Shown: positions 10,261 to 20,950 of the stretch, piece after piece | Position numbering within the stretch: the stretch's first letter is position 1 | Layout of the letters: the number at the start of each line of letters is the position of its first letter | Origin: Ascaphus truei | Lineage: Eukaryota > Chordata > Amphibia > Anura > Ascaphidae | Direction: 5' to 3' | Length of the DNA stretch: 64,000 bases | Assembly: GCA_036426205.1 (NCBI GenBank) | Contig: CM071567.1 | Coordinates: 288,439,290 to 288,503,289 of the forward strand | Position numbers and translations under genes: made by a program | Notes under the pieces: generated by a model | What the model saw: only the letters and a program-made list of their open reading frames with translations | What the model was told of the DNA's origin: nothing | Databases searched by the model: none

Positions 10261-11157
10261 AATGTGCATACTGTGAGGTCTAACCACGCTCACCCCCTAC
10301 CCACATACCGTTTCCCCCCCCCTCTCCCCATCCTGGCCATGGCCCCTCCGCTTCTGCAAAACAGAGACAAAAATTAAAACATCCAAAGTAATGTCCCCTA
10401 ACCCCTTAATCACCATAGCGGTTATTAACCGCTACAGTCATGAAGGGGTTAACCCACCCTCACCCACCACTCGGGATGCCTACATACCCTCCCACACTAA
10501 CCCCCCCCCCCCCCCCCCACCACCCCCAGGGAGACGTGGCCGCACCAGCGTATGTGAGGGGCAGATACCGTGCTTTAGAGGGCCCCCCCTCTGGCAGTGC
10601 TGTGTGGGAAGCGGCGCGCTCAAACCCCCCGCTTCCTGCATTACCGGAGCAGGAACAGGACCCGTGAGAGGCGAGAGGGCACGATAACGTGTCTGTCCGC
10701 GCATGCGCGGCATATGCTGACAGCGCAGCGGCCGTTAGCGATATTTTCTTGGTTACCCGCCATGATCCCGTGGCTCCTCTCCTCCTCTGGCCCCGGCGGC
10801 ACCCAGTCAGCGGGACACAGGGAAGGGGAAGCGGAGGTAGAGAAAAGGGAGGAGAGAGGCTGAGCAGCAGCTCCTCTCACAGCCGGAGGACTTGCGGGGC
10901 TTCCGCCATCTTCCTACACCCACAGCCCCGGAAGCTCTATGCCAGCCATCTTGGTATACCCATGGCAGCGGACGTGTGGGGGTGACGGCGGCCGTTAGGA
11001 GCAGCGCCGGCGGCTATCGCCGCCACCGCCGCATGTCACAGCAGGCATGTGTGGGGAGGGGAATGGGGAGCCGTGACGTCACTTCCGTTTCACATTTCGC
11101 CCCCAACTCTCCCGTTTTCCCCATCAGAATAGGTGCCACTAAAGAAGTTTCACTTCA
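10261..11157. repeat. GC-rich interspersed repeat with poly-C tract
   Basis: The left part contains the AACCCCTTAAT...GGGGTTAACCC palindromic module found again at 22700-22770, 26740-26800, 31000-31170 and 50700-50780, and a run of about 19 C at 10500-10518. The right part (about 11030-11157), ending AAAGAAGTTTCACTTC, is homologous to 44436-44560 in reverse. Reading frames here follow the GC bias and have no recognisable domain. Confidence 0.65.
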
Positions 11158-11322
11158 AAAAGCGACAGGTTATAGATACGTTTTGAATGTGAGAGTAGAA
11201 TGTGAGAGAGGCATCGAGTGTGACCCCTAGGCAGCGTGTATGACAGAACTTCCAAAAGTAATGTGGAAGGAGGTAGTGGGGACAGGTTTGGGATTAAATA
11301 TGAGGAGCTCTGTTTTTGACAG
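11158..11322 (-). mobile_element. 3' part of a Rex1/L2-like LINE, outer half of a split element
   Basis: This stretch (GAGAGGCATCGAGTGTGACC...TTTTTGACAG) continues the minus-strand LINE at 18960-20218. The two halves are separated by the LTR element, and the last five bases, GACAG (11318-11322), are its target duplication. No reading frame survives. Confidence 0.6.
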
Positions 11323-11890
11323 TGTAACAGGGACTTACCCCTGTTAATAAACGTGCCTCTAATCCAGCAGTTTGCTGGTTAATTGCACACCTGAAATCAA
11401 CCAACCCAACCTGCCTAATCAGAATTCTGTCAGAAAAAGACTGTTCTGAGACACAGGAGGAGGATTCCGGAGTCTCACAATTTGGGTCTGAACCAAGGAA
11501 GGACAGATGTCTTGAGCTGCAAAGAGACTGCAGGCTGACAGCAAGACAAAAGGGAGCAGACTATACCTGGACAGACATTGCCTTAGCACATAAGGGTTTT
11601 GACCCAAGAAAGCAGTGAAGCCTTCCCCTACAGCAACAAGAAACAGATAAGACTTTCTTATGGGACTGTTGTACTGTATATCTGTATAAATGTATATTTA
11701 TATATATATTTGGGGCTGGTAATTAGCTTAGCTAACCACCCAGTTAGAGAAGGCTGGACTACATGTGTAGATATTCTCCAAAGTGAGTAGGTTTTCATTT
11801 TGCTGTGTTAAAGGGACAGGCGCTATAAAGCCTAATTTTAGTTTCACTTTAAACAGTCTCCACTGCGTACCTCTGAACACGTCTCTTACA
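11323..11890 (+). repeat. 5' LTR (568 bp)
   Basis: It begins TGTAACAGGGACTTACCCCT and ends GTCTCTTACA. It matches 18304-18959 over its whole length with scattered substitutions; the main length difference is the TA microsatellite. Confidence 0.9.
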
Positions 11891-11892
11891 TA

Positions 11893-11911
11893 TGGTGTCA
11901 GAAGTTGGGAT
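11893..11911 (+). promoter_or_regulatory. Primer-binding site, tRNA-Leu type
   Basis: TGGTGTCAGAAGTTGGGAT starts two bases after the 5' LTR. It closely resembles the complement of the 3' end of vertebrate tRNA-Leu (TGGTGTCAGGAGTGGGAT, from general knowledge), including the terminal TGG. Confidence 0.7.
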
Positions 11912-12275
11912 GAGAGGTGGCCCTTGAAGTTTAAGGGACCCCGGAGACTGCCTGTTAAAATTGTTGTGCTTTTGCCTGCATACATTTCCTGTAACCAGCC
12001 TGAACAACAAAACAAAGAATCAAATGCAGCAGGGACTAGAATTAAAGGGCTACACATCCAGGCAGGAAAGCTACACTGCACTGAAGAAAGCCACAAGTCA
12101 CAGTTGGACTGGGAGGACTGCGACAGATGTGACCCACACAAGGGACTGATGCTGTGACCAGAGTCTACTGATGCTGTGACCAGAGTCTACCCCACCACTG
12201 GTGAAAGAAAAAAGAAAAAAAAACCTGGGAATTTAAAATGGCCGCCCAGCTGAAGTCAAATACAGACTGCAAAAA

Positions 12276-13190
12276 TGGGGAAGAAAATGTGTTCCTGGTG
12301 TAAAGAGTATAATTCATAAAGATATAATGCTGCACACCATGAAGTAAATACAGATACTTGCTGTTACCGGTGCACCTGGTCCAGGGGAGTCCCTGTCTGT
12401 GAAAAAACTCCAGAGAAAGCAAAAAATAGAATTTCCAGGACACTAAGGATTTGCTCAAAAAATAAATTTATTATATCATATAACATAAAACAAAGGCAGA
12501 ATAGCGCACTGATTGACAAAAATTTATTTAAAACGCGGGGGTCAATACATGACAAGAAACATAATATACACTAGAATCGTATTACCATATACACAACGTT
12601 TCAACCAGCTATGACATCACCTGGAAGGGAACGGGGACCGGATGTGCACGCGCGTACACGCCTGGATGGGATACCTAGATCTCCAGTTGCAGAAGCATCG
12701 CGAGATTGAAGGACCATTCGGGAGGCGAGATGGCATAATAATGACGTCACACAGAAGTGACAAGGACCCGGATGTGCGCGCGCATGCGCATGGACTGAAG
12801 GACTCATGTGGGAGAAACCAGTTGTTTTTAAGTAATTTCACCTGAGTTTGGGGTTATTAATAGTGGACAATTTGTACTTTTGGTATTCTATCTTCACTTG
12901 AGAAAGAAAGACCACATAGCTGGTTGAAACGTTGTGTATATGATATAATACATTTCTTTTTTGAGCAAATCCATAGTGCCCTGGAATTTCCATTTTTTGC
13001 TTTCCCTGGTGTAAAGAGCCCAGCCACACGGAGCAATGTCCCTTCAGACCTTATTCAGACGGTGAGGATGGCCCCTACGTGGCCCCAGAAAAAGGGCAGC
13101 AGCCAGAGGACTATTTTTTTTTCAATGAGCCAAGGAACTGCAGCAGCAAGCAGTGTGCTGTGGACCCAAGAAAGGTACAGAAGTTTTACT
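12276..13190 (+). pseudogene. Cys-rich (zinc-knuckle-like) frame of the LTR element, split by an insertion
   Basis: An ATG at 12276 opens MGKKMCSWCK, and after removal of the insertion at 12308-13004 the frame continues EPSHTEQCPFRPY. This makes a CX2CX4HX3C pattern, one residue short of the retroviral CX2CX4HX4C knuckle. It then runs through an acidic, Pro/Gly-rich stretch to a stop near 13190. I infer a gag-like nucleic-acid-binding segment; the Cys/His spacing is not canonical, so this is tentative. Confidence 0.4.
12308..13004. mobile_element. 697-bp insertion with 14-bp target duplication and inverted ends
   Basis: CCTGGTGTAAAGAG occurs at 12294-12307 and 13005-13018, a 14-bp duplication. 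Inside, about 50 bp around GAGAAAGCAAAAAATAG and GGATTTGCTC near the left are inverted at the right end. GGTTGAAACGTTGTGTATAT occurs at 12923-12942 with a partial inverted copy at 12592-12613. The GAAACGTTG signature is common in 3' parts of amphibian Penelope-like or SINE-type elements (family knowledge); no coding sequence is present. A long duplication argues for target-primed insertion. Confidence 0.65.
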
Positions 13191-13452
13191 AAGCAAGTGC
13201 ACATCCAGTATCACAGATGAGAAAGAATGCGTGCACAGTACGGCTGATGTTCTAAAACATACCAAAGTAAAGAAGAATAAAAATTCTACAGAGACGCCAG
13301 TGAGAGCTACAAACTCTACAAGCAAAGTCTTCCCACCTGTAGGACTACCACAATTTGGGGTACTAGCAGTGACAACAGCTGCAAAAGCGCCTCCTGAGAT
13401 CAGAAAGAAAAATGCACCCCAAAATGGAGGACAAGATGTGGCGTTCCTGTAA
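13153..13452 (+). pseudogene. Lys/Thr-rich frame inside the LTR element
   Basis: A 99-codon frame rich in Lys, Thr and Val (CGPKKGTEVLLSKC near the start, KVKKNKNSTE in the middle), probably part of the gag-like region. I recognise no domain. It overlaps the end of the Cys-rich frame in another phase, so at least one frameshift has accumulated. Confidence 0.3.
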
Positions 13453-13822
13453 TGAACCCTATCCCACCCTATCCCAGTGGCCCTTCCGGTCTGATAAGGA
13501 GGAAGACATCTCTTATGGGAAACCCGAAACTAGTCACACCCACAAAACACCCCAAGAATAGTGGAGGTGCCTGAACTCAATACGAACCAAAAAGACCGCT
13601 CTCTATGATGACGAATGTGATTGGCAGGAGCAAGAGCAACTGCAAGGAAAACATGGCGGAGACAGTGAAGCTGCAGAAGTTTCAAATAAAGACAGAGACA
13701 CCAGTATCCCTGATGGGACGGGTCATCCAAAACTAAAAGGCAGAAAAAGAAAAAAGGGTCTTCACTTACCATGGAAGGAACAGACACATCTACAGATCCT
13801 GCAGAGAAAAAGGGGATCCGAG

Positions 13823-14533
13823 TGTAACACCCGGGGAGTCACGCCACTCACCGGCACGCACCCGGCCTCTCGCTTGGAGGCGCGGCCACACACGGATGCA
13901 CGCTCCAGCCTCTTAACGGCACAACTACCCGGACGGCACTGTGCAATCAGGTGCAGGCACACTACTCTGTCCTTCCTAGCTCCACCCCAGGGAGCTCATC
14001 TGGACCTATCTCCTGTCGCAGCCTGGTTCATTCACACACCTCCACATTGCTGCCCTGCCATTGGACCCTCTCACCTACATATGCTCAACTGTGTCACTGG
14101 CTCTTCGGCTGAGCATAGAACCTGTTGCTTTTCTCACTACTCTCTGCCTCCTTTGTCTTGTCTTGTATTTCAGTCTTGACCCTGTGTACCGAACCGGCTT
14201 CCTCCACCACTACTCCGAACCTCTGGCACCCGAACTTGGCTTACGGTGATACGAATACTCTGAACCTCTGGCACCCGACCTTGGCTTACGGCAATACGAC
14301 TATTCCGCTCTCTCCACTCCCGACCTTGGCTTATGGTAAAACCACTACGTTCCTCTCTCTAACCCCGGACTTGGCTTACAGTACCTATGACTACCGGTAG
14401 CTCTCCTGCCCCGGCCCGGATACCCAAGACTACTCTACACTCAAGACGTGCCCTCATGGCTGTGGGTGGCGTAATATCCATTCCCACCTCAGCACCGGGG
14501 TCCCACCTAGTTTGTGGTGAGCACAGCGTGACA
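13823..14533 (+). mobile_element. Solo LTR of another retrotransposon (711 bp)
   Basis: TGTAACACCCGGGGAGTC at the left and AGCGTGACA at the right delimit a GC- and CT-rich block. The flanks CCGAG and TCGAG could be a 5-bp duplication with one mismatch. Inside, three to four copies of a unit containing CCGACCTTGGCTTACGG lie at 14217-14390, a pattern common in amphibian gypsy LTRs. No internal genes remain, so it is a recombined solo LTR. Confidence 0.65.
14217..14390 (+). repeat. Short tandem units in the solo LTR
   Basis: AACCTCTGGCACCCGA followed by CTTGGCTTACGG recurs three to four times with a spacing of roughly 45-50 bp, diverging to the right. Confidence 0.7.
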
Positions 14534-14729
14534 TCGAGATGCCCTGAAGCCTAGAGAAAATGGAGAATTCGTCCTGCGGATGACCGAATATCCAGAGGGC
14601 CCAAGGCTGAAGTCGTGTACTCAAAGAAGTGTCTGTCCGGTGCTAATAGTGAGAAACCCTCAACAAACCATACCAGGTAAGAGGAGCCGGAACCAATGAG
14701 TGACGATCCCTTGACCAGCCCTTAAGATG

Positions 14730-16381
14730 ATTAATTGTACAGAGAGACTTGCCTAGACAAGTAAGAGTACCCCTTTGGAACAAGCACTCATAACATAATT
14801 GATACAAGTAGTTAAAAAAGTATGTAGGTAACCTTTATTAGTGTCTGTGGGTAAAATAAGTGAAATACATAAACACTCAACACAATTAAAACACGTATTA
14901 AACTGTTTGTCTCTGAGTCTGAGTCATAGACTAATGAAGGTAGTGTTTGAAGGAATATAGTGTGACTGGCACCTTATGCAATAAAATCAAAACAAGACAA
15001 GAGAGAGGATTTTAATTATTGCAGTATATTATGTGTAGGGTAGGGTGCCTCAGTGTGGTGTGTATATTATAGATGAAAGGGTCTGAAGTGTGTCACATAA
15101 ATAGAGTGTAAATCACACTGCTTTCAACCACATCTGATTAATATGTTGTTCTCTGACAGTATATAGATGGTGTAATATATTTGGTACTTGTCTTTCTAGA
15201 TCAATGTAATTTAATACATGATGTGGCCCGTTTGGAATCGGTTTGTCAGAGAAGCCAACAAGAGGTTAATAGATTTCCTTCAATACAACGCTGGGTGAAG
15301 TCAAATATCAAAAAGGGAAAGGAAGGCTACTACGTAGCTAGGGGTGGTGAGGCTAAATAGTGGAAACTATTGGTATATAGTAGTACTTATATAGTTTCCC
15401 CCTAGTCAGTAATTATTACAATAAAGATATAGCCTCAAATGAGCTCGACAGAATTTACTTGATGAATAAATAGTGAGATAAATAGCTGCTCATGTCCCCT
15501 GTGAAGGTAGCAAGTGTGTTCATAGATAGGCTAGCTGATATCTCTGGAATAATGAGGCCAATTATAAAGGGTAAACTTCAGCTGCCTATAGGATAAAAAT
15601 CACTCTATATCTGCAGACCTCATATGTGGTATAGGTGGGTGATTACTATATATACTGGCCGCCCTGTTGGATCAGTCCATGTGAAAGTTGTGAATGGGCT
15701 GGCTGTATTAACATAGATAAATTTGTCACAGTAATCACTTATCAATGCGCCCTGTCTGCTGGTTATAGGTGACTAGGTATTATCTTGACAAACCGATTCC
15801 AAACGGGCCACATCATGTATTAAATTACATTGATCTAGAAAGACAAGTACCAAATATATTACACCATCTATATACTGTCAGAGAACAACATATTAATCAG
15901 ATGTGGTTGAAAGCAGTGTGATTTACACTCTATTTATGTGACACACTTCAGACCCTTTCATCTATAATATACACACCACACTGAGGCACCCTACCCTACA
16001 CATAATATACTGCAATAATTAAAATCCTCTCTCTTGTCTTGTTTTGATTTTATTGCATAAGGTGCCAGTCACACTATATTCCTTCAAACAATACCTTCAT
16101 TAGTCTATGACTCAGACTCAGAGACAAACAGTTTAATACGTGTTTTAATTGTGTTGAGTGTTTATGTATTTCACTTATTTTACCCACAGACACTAATAAA
16201 GGTTACCTACATACTTTTTTAACTACTTGTATCAATTATGTTATGAGTGCTTGTTCCAAAGGGGTACTCTTACTTGTCTAGGCAAGTCTCTCTGTACAAT
16301 TAATGATCCTCTCACCCCTGGCACCTAACCACAGACAGTAGCTAGAGCTCTCTATCCTTCCCCCCCTATTCCCCATTACTA
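14730..16381. mobile_element. Insertion with 519-bp inverted arms in a 14-bp target duplication
   Basis: CAGCCCTTAAGATG is present at 14716-14729 and 16382-16395. The insertion begins with the left arm 14730-15248; the right arm 15786-16304 is its near-perfect reverse complement, and a 77-bp tail (16305-16381) follows. The 537-bp spacer is AT-rich. No frame above 60 codons is convincing. An inverted dimer plus a long target duplication fits a Penelope-like or other target-primed element better than a DNA transposon. Confidence 0.8.
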
Positions 16382-16395
16382 CAGCCCTTAAGATG

Positions 16396-17083
16396 CCCTG
16401 AAAATTGCCAGGCGTGACTGTGATCTGCTCTGGGAACAATTGAAACTGTAGAGGGAAGATAATGCTGAGCTACAGAAGACTGTTCCCGCAATGTACTCTG
16501 AATCTGGGACCAAATTGGAGGATCTAAGGACAGATCTAGATACAGCAACTGCTACTATTAATGCCATGGATGAAAAAAAGAGCAAATCTGATAGAATGAT
16601 TGCTAATCTGAAGCAGAAGTACAGTATGAGGAGGCACTGATGGAGATTACAGTCTTTCAGCAAGAGTTTTGCAAGGGCCATAGAGAGGTGAAAGTCTCTC
16701 AGAATGAGGTTCACACACTCCGCATAGAACTGAATGCCTCACACTAGGAGGTCAACAGTGTCCAGACAGAGGTGGACATATCCCAGCAGGAGGTTCATAC
16801 TCTCCGCATAGCACTGGATGCCTCACACCAAGAGATCAGCAGTTGCCGCACAGAACTGGAAGTCTCTAGAAAGGAACTTCACAGTCTCGCTGTGGGGATG
16901 GACATCTCTCAAAAAACTATCCTCAATCTTAATATGGATCTCAAAGTCTCTCAGAAGGAGCTTCAGACACTCAACCTAGATATGGAAGTCTCACGCCAGG
17001 AGACAGGGAGTCTCAAAGCAGACGTGCGTAAATGGAAGGAGGACAACATGGAGGCCCTGAATATTACAGAGACTGCAAAATGA
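16396..17083 (+). pseudogene. Coiled-coil protein fragment, N-terminal part
   Basis: Right after the target duplication the frame reads LKIARRDCDLLWEQL and continues, with stops at 16448 and 16638 and at least one frameshift, into an open stretch at 16772-17083. The protein is built of roughly 20-residue repeats of the type EVSxxEVHTLRxxLxxS with regular hydrophobic spacing, a long coiled coil. No reverse transcriptase or gag domain is recognised. It resembles myosin-tail-like rods only in composition. In this LTR element it sits where gag would be, so I infer a structural gag-like or captured cellular rod. Confidence 0.5.
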
Positions 17084-17150
17084 GAAAATTTAAGACTGAT
17101 AGAAGAACATTCTGATTTGACAGACCACAGCAATTAAAAGCTGCACAAGC

Positions 17151-17645
17151 TTGAGAAAAATAGAGACACTTTTGGAAGATGAGAAGTTTGAAGCAGAGCA
17201 CCGAATGCGGAACCAACTGCAAGGTCTACATATGCACCTCCAGAATGCCGAGGAGAAGCAGAAAACTCTGCAGGAAGAAAATCTGCAGGCTGCTAAAGAA
17301 GTACAAGTGCTGCAGGAACGTCTGATTACCCAGTGTGTCTCCGCAAAGCAGCATGAGAAACTGAAGGCTACCCTGAACATCACCAAATCATCGCTAGAGG
17401 CCAAGCTTAGAGGCCAGGTGACTCGGTACAAGAGGGAGCACAAGAAGGTCCAGAAACTGAGACAAGTAGCTGCGGTCCGAGCTAAGAAATTCACAGTGCT
17501 TCACAATATAATGAAGGAGACATGGAAGCAAGCTGAGAGAAAGCACAGTGAGGAGATGAGACCCTGTGAGGAGAATTGCAGGATGCACTCAAGAAACAGG
17601 GATCTCTCGCAGATGAGATTACAGTACAACAAGAAAAGTTATTGA
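17151..17645 (+). pseudogene. Coiled-coil protein fragment, central part
   Basis: An open frame of about 164 codons continues the rod (KIETLLEDEKFEAEHRMRNQ, then LHMHLQNAEEKQKTLQEENL) with strong heptad periodicity and high Glu/Lys/Gln content. It ends in a basic stretch. It is shifted relative to 16772-17083 by a stop at about 17081 and a frameshift, and relative to 17576-17782 by another. Confidence 0.5.
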
Positions 17646-18190
17646 CCCTGCCCAAGCGTCAGTATCCCACAGCAACTAAAACCCATGAAGACAAGGGTGC
17701 AGTGAGAGCTGGGAACACCGCTCATCTGAAAAACAAGGTTGCAAAGTTTGAATCCCTTAAACAAGCACTAGCTAAACCTTAAGCCACCCAACAGGCAACA
17801 AAAAAAGGTATACGTGCAGAAGCAAAACCAGACGAATCCTTAGCGGATGAAGCTGAAAAGATAGGATGTTCTCTGGAAGTGGATGTGGAATTTCAACTCA
17901 ATCCCAAAGAAGCTGAACTGGCAAATCCATTGAGTGGAAAAAGTGCAGAAAGACAGCTTCAAGAGCAGAAAACTCAAAGGGCTATTCTTAAACGCTCTGC
18001 AACTGTCGCCATACAGTTTGCCTACAAAAAGAGGAGCACGCGAAGCAGTGGAATCTCATGATCACGCACTCCGTAAAAAGACTATACTTGGAAAAAGTCC
18101 TCCTCGAGCGACTGAGGAGTGCTGATCTCAAGTACCATCGGGGCGAGACATGAATAAACTGGAGAAAGGGCTCCAATCCAAGTGGGACTG
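17646..18190 (+). pseudogene. Coiled-coil protein fragment, C-terminal part
   Basis: Fragments in shifted frames continue the protein (HLKNKVAKFESLKQALAKP, then EAKPDESLADEAEKIG and RQLQEQKTQRAIL) up to a stop near 18190. The region is less regular and more mixed in charge than the rod. It precedes the polypurine tract by about 100 bp, so no room is left for pol. Confidence 0.4.
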
Positions 18191-18289
18191 AAGGTTCTCT
18201 TCCTTCATCCACTCTCATTCAAGTCACAGAGGTATCTCAAATTAGAGTTGAAGGATGGGCTTCAGCCGTGGTAAGTACGAGCTTCCCAC

Positions 18290-18303
18290 AAACAGGGGAG
18301 GTA
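18290..18303 (+). promoter_or_regulatory. Polypurine tract of the LTR element
   Basis: AAACAGGGGAGGTA lies directly before the TGTAAC start of the 3' LTR, where plus-strand priming is expected. Confidence 0.7.
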
Positions 18304-18668
18304 TGTAACAGGGGCTTACACCTGTTAAGAAACGTGCCTATAATCCAGCAGTGTGCTGGTTAATTGCACACCTGCAGTCAACCAACCCCACCTGCCTAAT
18401 CAGAACTCTGTCAGAAAAAGCCTGTTCTGAGACACAATAAAGGATTCCTGAGTCTCATAATTGGGGGCTGAATCAAGGAAGGACAGATGTCTTGAGCTGC
18501 AAAGAGACTGCAAGCTGAAAGCAAGACAAAGGGAGCAGACTAAACCTGGACAGACATTGCCTTAGCACACAAGGGTGCTGACCCAAGAGAGCAGAGAAGC
18601 CTTCCCCTACAGCTAAAAGAAACAGATAAGACTTTCTTATGATACTGTTGTACTGTATATCTGTATAA

Positions 18669-18724
<56 letters not shown>

Positions 18725-18959
18725 TAAGACATGCAAATGAATATACAGTAATATTTACAGTTGATATATATATATATTTGGGGCTGGTAATTAGCTTAGC
18801 TAACCACCCAGTTAGAGAGGGCTGGACTACATGTGTAAATATTCTCCAATGTGGAGTAGGTTTTCTTTTTGCTGTGTTAAAGAGACAGGCACAATAAATC
18901 CTAATTTTAGTTTCACTTTAAACAGTCTCCATTGCGTACCTCTGAACACGTCTCTAACA
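18304..18959 (+). repeat. 3' LTR (656 bp)
   Basis: It begins TGTAACAGGGGCTTACACCT and ends GTCTCTAACA, collinear with the 5' LTR. It is about 90 bp longer because of an expanded TA run and a short duplication at about 18672-18770. Confidence 0.9.
18672..18722 (+). repeat. TA microsatellite in the 3' LTR
   Basis: Some 25 TA units; the 5' LTR has only a few at the same place. Confidence 0.9.
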
Positions 18960-20218
18960 GACAGGTTGAATTTAAGTCAGAGGAGGACCATCCAGGATGA
19001 TATCGCAGAGAAACATTCAGAAACTTTGGTCTGTACAGCAGGTGTAAGGTCAGAGGTTGAGAAGTAAATTTGTGTGTCGTCAGCATAGAGGTGATATTTG
19101 AACCCAAAGAGATGTGATTCGATCACCTAGAGAGTGTGTATAGAGAAAAATGGAGAGGTCCCAGGACACAATCCTGGGGTACTCCCACAGAGAGATCGAT
19201 GGAGGAAGAGGTGTTAGCATTAGAGACACTGAAAGTAAGGTGGGAGAGGTAAGAGGATATCCAGGATAGAGCTTGGTATTCATAACAAGGAGTATGGAGA
19301 ATGTGAAGGAGGATAGGTGGTCCACAGTATCAAATGCTGCAGAGAGATCCAGTTATATGAGCAACGTTTAATGACCTCTGTCTTTGGCAGCAAGGGGGTC
19401 ATTAGTTATTTTAGTGAGGGCTTTTTCACTGGATAGAGCAGTGCAGTCATTTGTAGAGGGTCTGAGAGAATAGGTGGTGAGAAACTGGAGCAAGCGAGAG
19501 AACACAAGACATTCAAAAAGTTTAGAGGCAGGAGGGAGATTGGTCGATTGTTAGAAAGACAGGTAGGGTCAAGCTTGCTGTTTTTGAGTAATGGTTTGAC
19601 TGTTGCATGTTTGAAGGAGGAAGGAAAGGTACTCGAGTAGAGGGTGGAGTTCAAAATATCTGTGTGCATAGAGATTATAGTAGGATCCAGAGGTTTTTTG
19701 GAGATGGGAGGGAATGTGGTCAAGAGGGCAAGTGGTAGAGGGAGAAGAAGAGATCAACAGTGACACATCCTCCTATGTAACAGTGGAGAAAGAGTCAATG
19801 AAGGCAGGAGGAGGGTTAGGAAGTGCTGTAGGGTAGGAGGAGGAAACAGAGGGTATGTTCTGACGTATGGACTCCAAATTTTCCTTAAAATAGTCAGCAA
19901 AGTCCTGAGTAGAGATGGAGGAAGAAGAAGAGGCAGCTGAGGGCGTCTGAGTAGGGAGTCAAAGACAGAGAAGAGCCGGTGTGGGTTAGACTTTTGAGTG
20001 TTAACTAGTGAATAAAAGTAGGTTTGGTTAGCCTGAGAGAGGGCAGAATTGAAACAGGATAGCATAAAATTGTAGAGAAGGAAGGCTGCGAGAATGTGAG
20101 TGCAGGAATGCAGCATGCGCGTGTGAGGATTTAGCCAGAGTGTGTGGTTAGAAGGGGGAGAATGTCAGAGAGAAAGCGGGGCATGTAAATCAAGATAGGA
20201 GTACAGGGCAGAGTTGTA
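18960..20218 (-). pseudogene. Rex1/L2-like (CR1 group) LINE reverse transcriptase remnant
   Basis: Minus-strand frames give, in order from high to low coordinates: a region before the RT (FNSALSQANQTYFYSLVNTQ), the segment TTCPLDHIPSHLQKTSGS, RPISLLPLNFLNVL, and further on EYPRIVSWDLSIFLYTHSLG. These match the pre-RT and palm regions of Rex1/L2-type LINEs. Many stops and frameshifts make it long dead. Its other half is at 11158-11317, split by the LTR element. Confidence 0.7.
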
Positions 20219-20950
20219 CTGTCCCAGAGCCCTTGGGCATGTCTGGTAGTCCTGGTACCTAAGAAGGATAGGACCACCCATTCTGTGTGGACTACCAACA
20301 GCTCATCTCAGGGACATTGACAGATGCTTATCCCATGCCCCGCATGGATGAGTTACTAGATGAATTTGCGGGGGCAAAGTTTCTGACTACTATGGATCTC
20401 AGTAAAGGTTACTGGCAGATCCCCTTGACCCAGGAGGCTAGGGAGAAGTCGGCATTCATTACCATGAGTGGCCTCTATGAATTCTTAGAAGAATGCACCG
20501 GCTACCTTCCAACGCCTGGTAAATCGGTTCCTGGAGGGTATGAAGGGGTTTGCAAGGGCATACCTGGGCGACATTGCTATATTTAGTAATTCGTGGGACT
20601 CATATTTAGTGCATGTAGCTGCGATGCTAGCCAGAATTAGGGAAGCGGGACTCACCTTGAAACCTACCAAGTGCTTAGTAGGGATGGCAGAAGTACTGTA
20701 CCTAGGGCACAGGGTGGGTTGCGGGCACCTTAAGCCAGAACCAGCTAAAGTGGAAGCAATAGTGCAGTGGCCCATTCCCAATACTAAGAAGCAGGTTATG
20801 GCTTTCTTGGACACCGCAGGCTACTACAGGAAGTTTGTCCCTCAGTACAGCGCCGTAGCCCAGCCCCTGACTGACTTGACCCAAAAGAGACTGTCTGTGC
20901 TAGTTGTCTGGTCTCCAGCCTGTGAATTTTCCTTCCAGGCACTGAAGACT
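20219..20950 (+). pseudogene. Ty3/gypsy reverse transcriptase fragment
   Basis: Frames at 20226-20285, 20287-20480 and 20480-20950 give the palm and connection of a gypsy RT: VVLVPKKD, then AGAKFLTTMDLSKGYWQIPL, AYLGDIAIFSNSWD, LKPTKCLVGMAEVLYLGHRV and TAGYYRKFVPQYSAVAQPLTDLT. Frameshifts lie near 20275 and 20480. The catalytic YLDD motif reads YLGD, so the polymerase would be dead. It ends abruptly at about 20950 (FQALKT), at a junction with L1 sequence; no RNase H or integrase follows. Confidence 0.85.

Larger units (their letters stand above)
11318..18964 (+). mobile_element. Complete LTR retrotransposon, apparently non-autonomous
   Basis: Two direct LTRs (TGTAAC...CA) are flanked by the 5-bp duplication GACAG (11318-11322 and 18960-18964). 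A primer-binding site follows the 5' LTR and a purine-rich tract precedes the 3' LTR. The interior of about 6.4 kb shows no protease, reverse transcriptase, RNase H or integrase. It holds Cys-rich and long coiled-coil reading frames, all broken, and three later insertions (12308-13004, 13823-14533, 14730-16381). Confidence 0.85.

Noticed and set aside
16772..17645. Host myosin or other structural gene exon
   Set aside because: Coiled coil alone is not specific, no splice sites flank it, and it lies within a bounded LTR element with target duplications.
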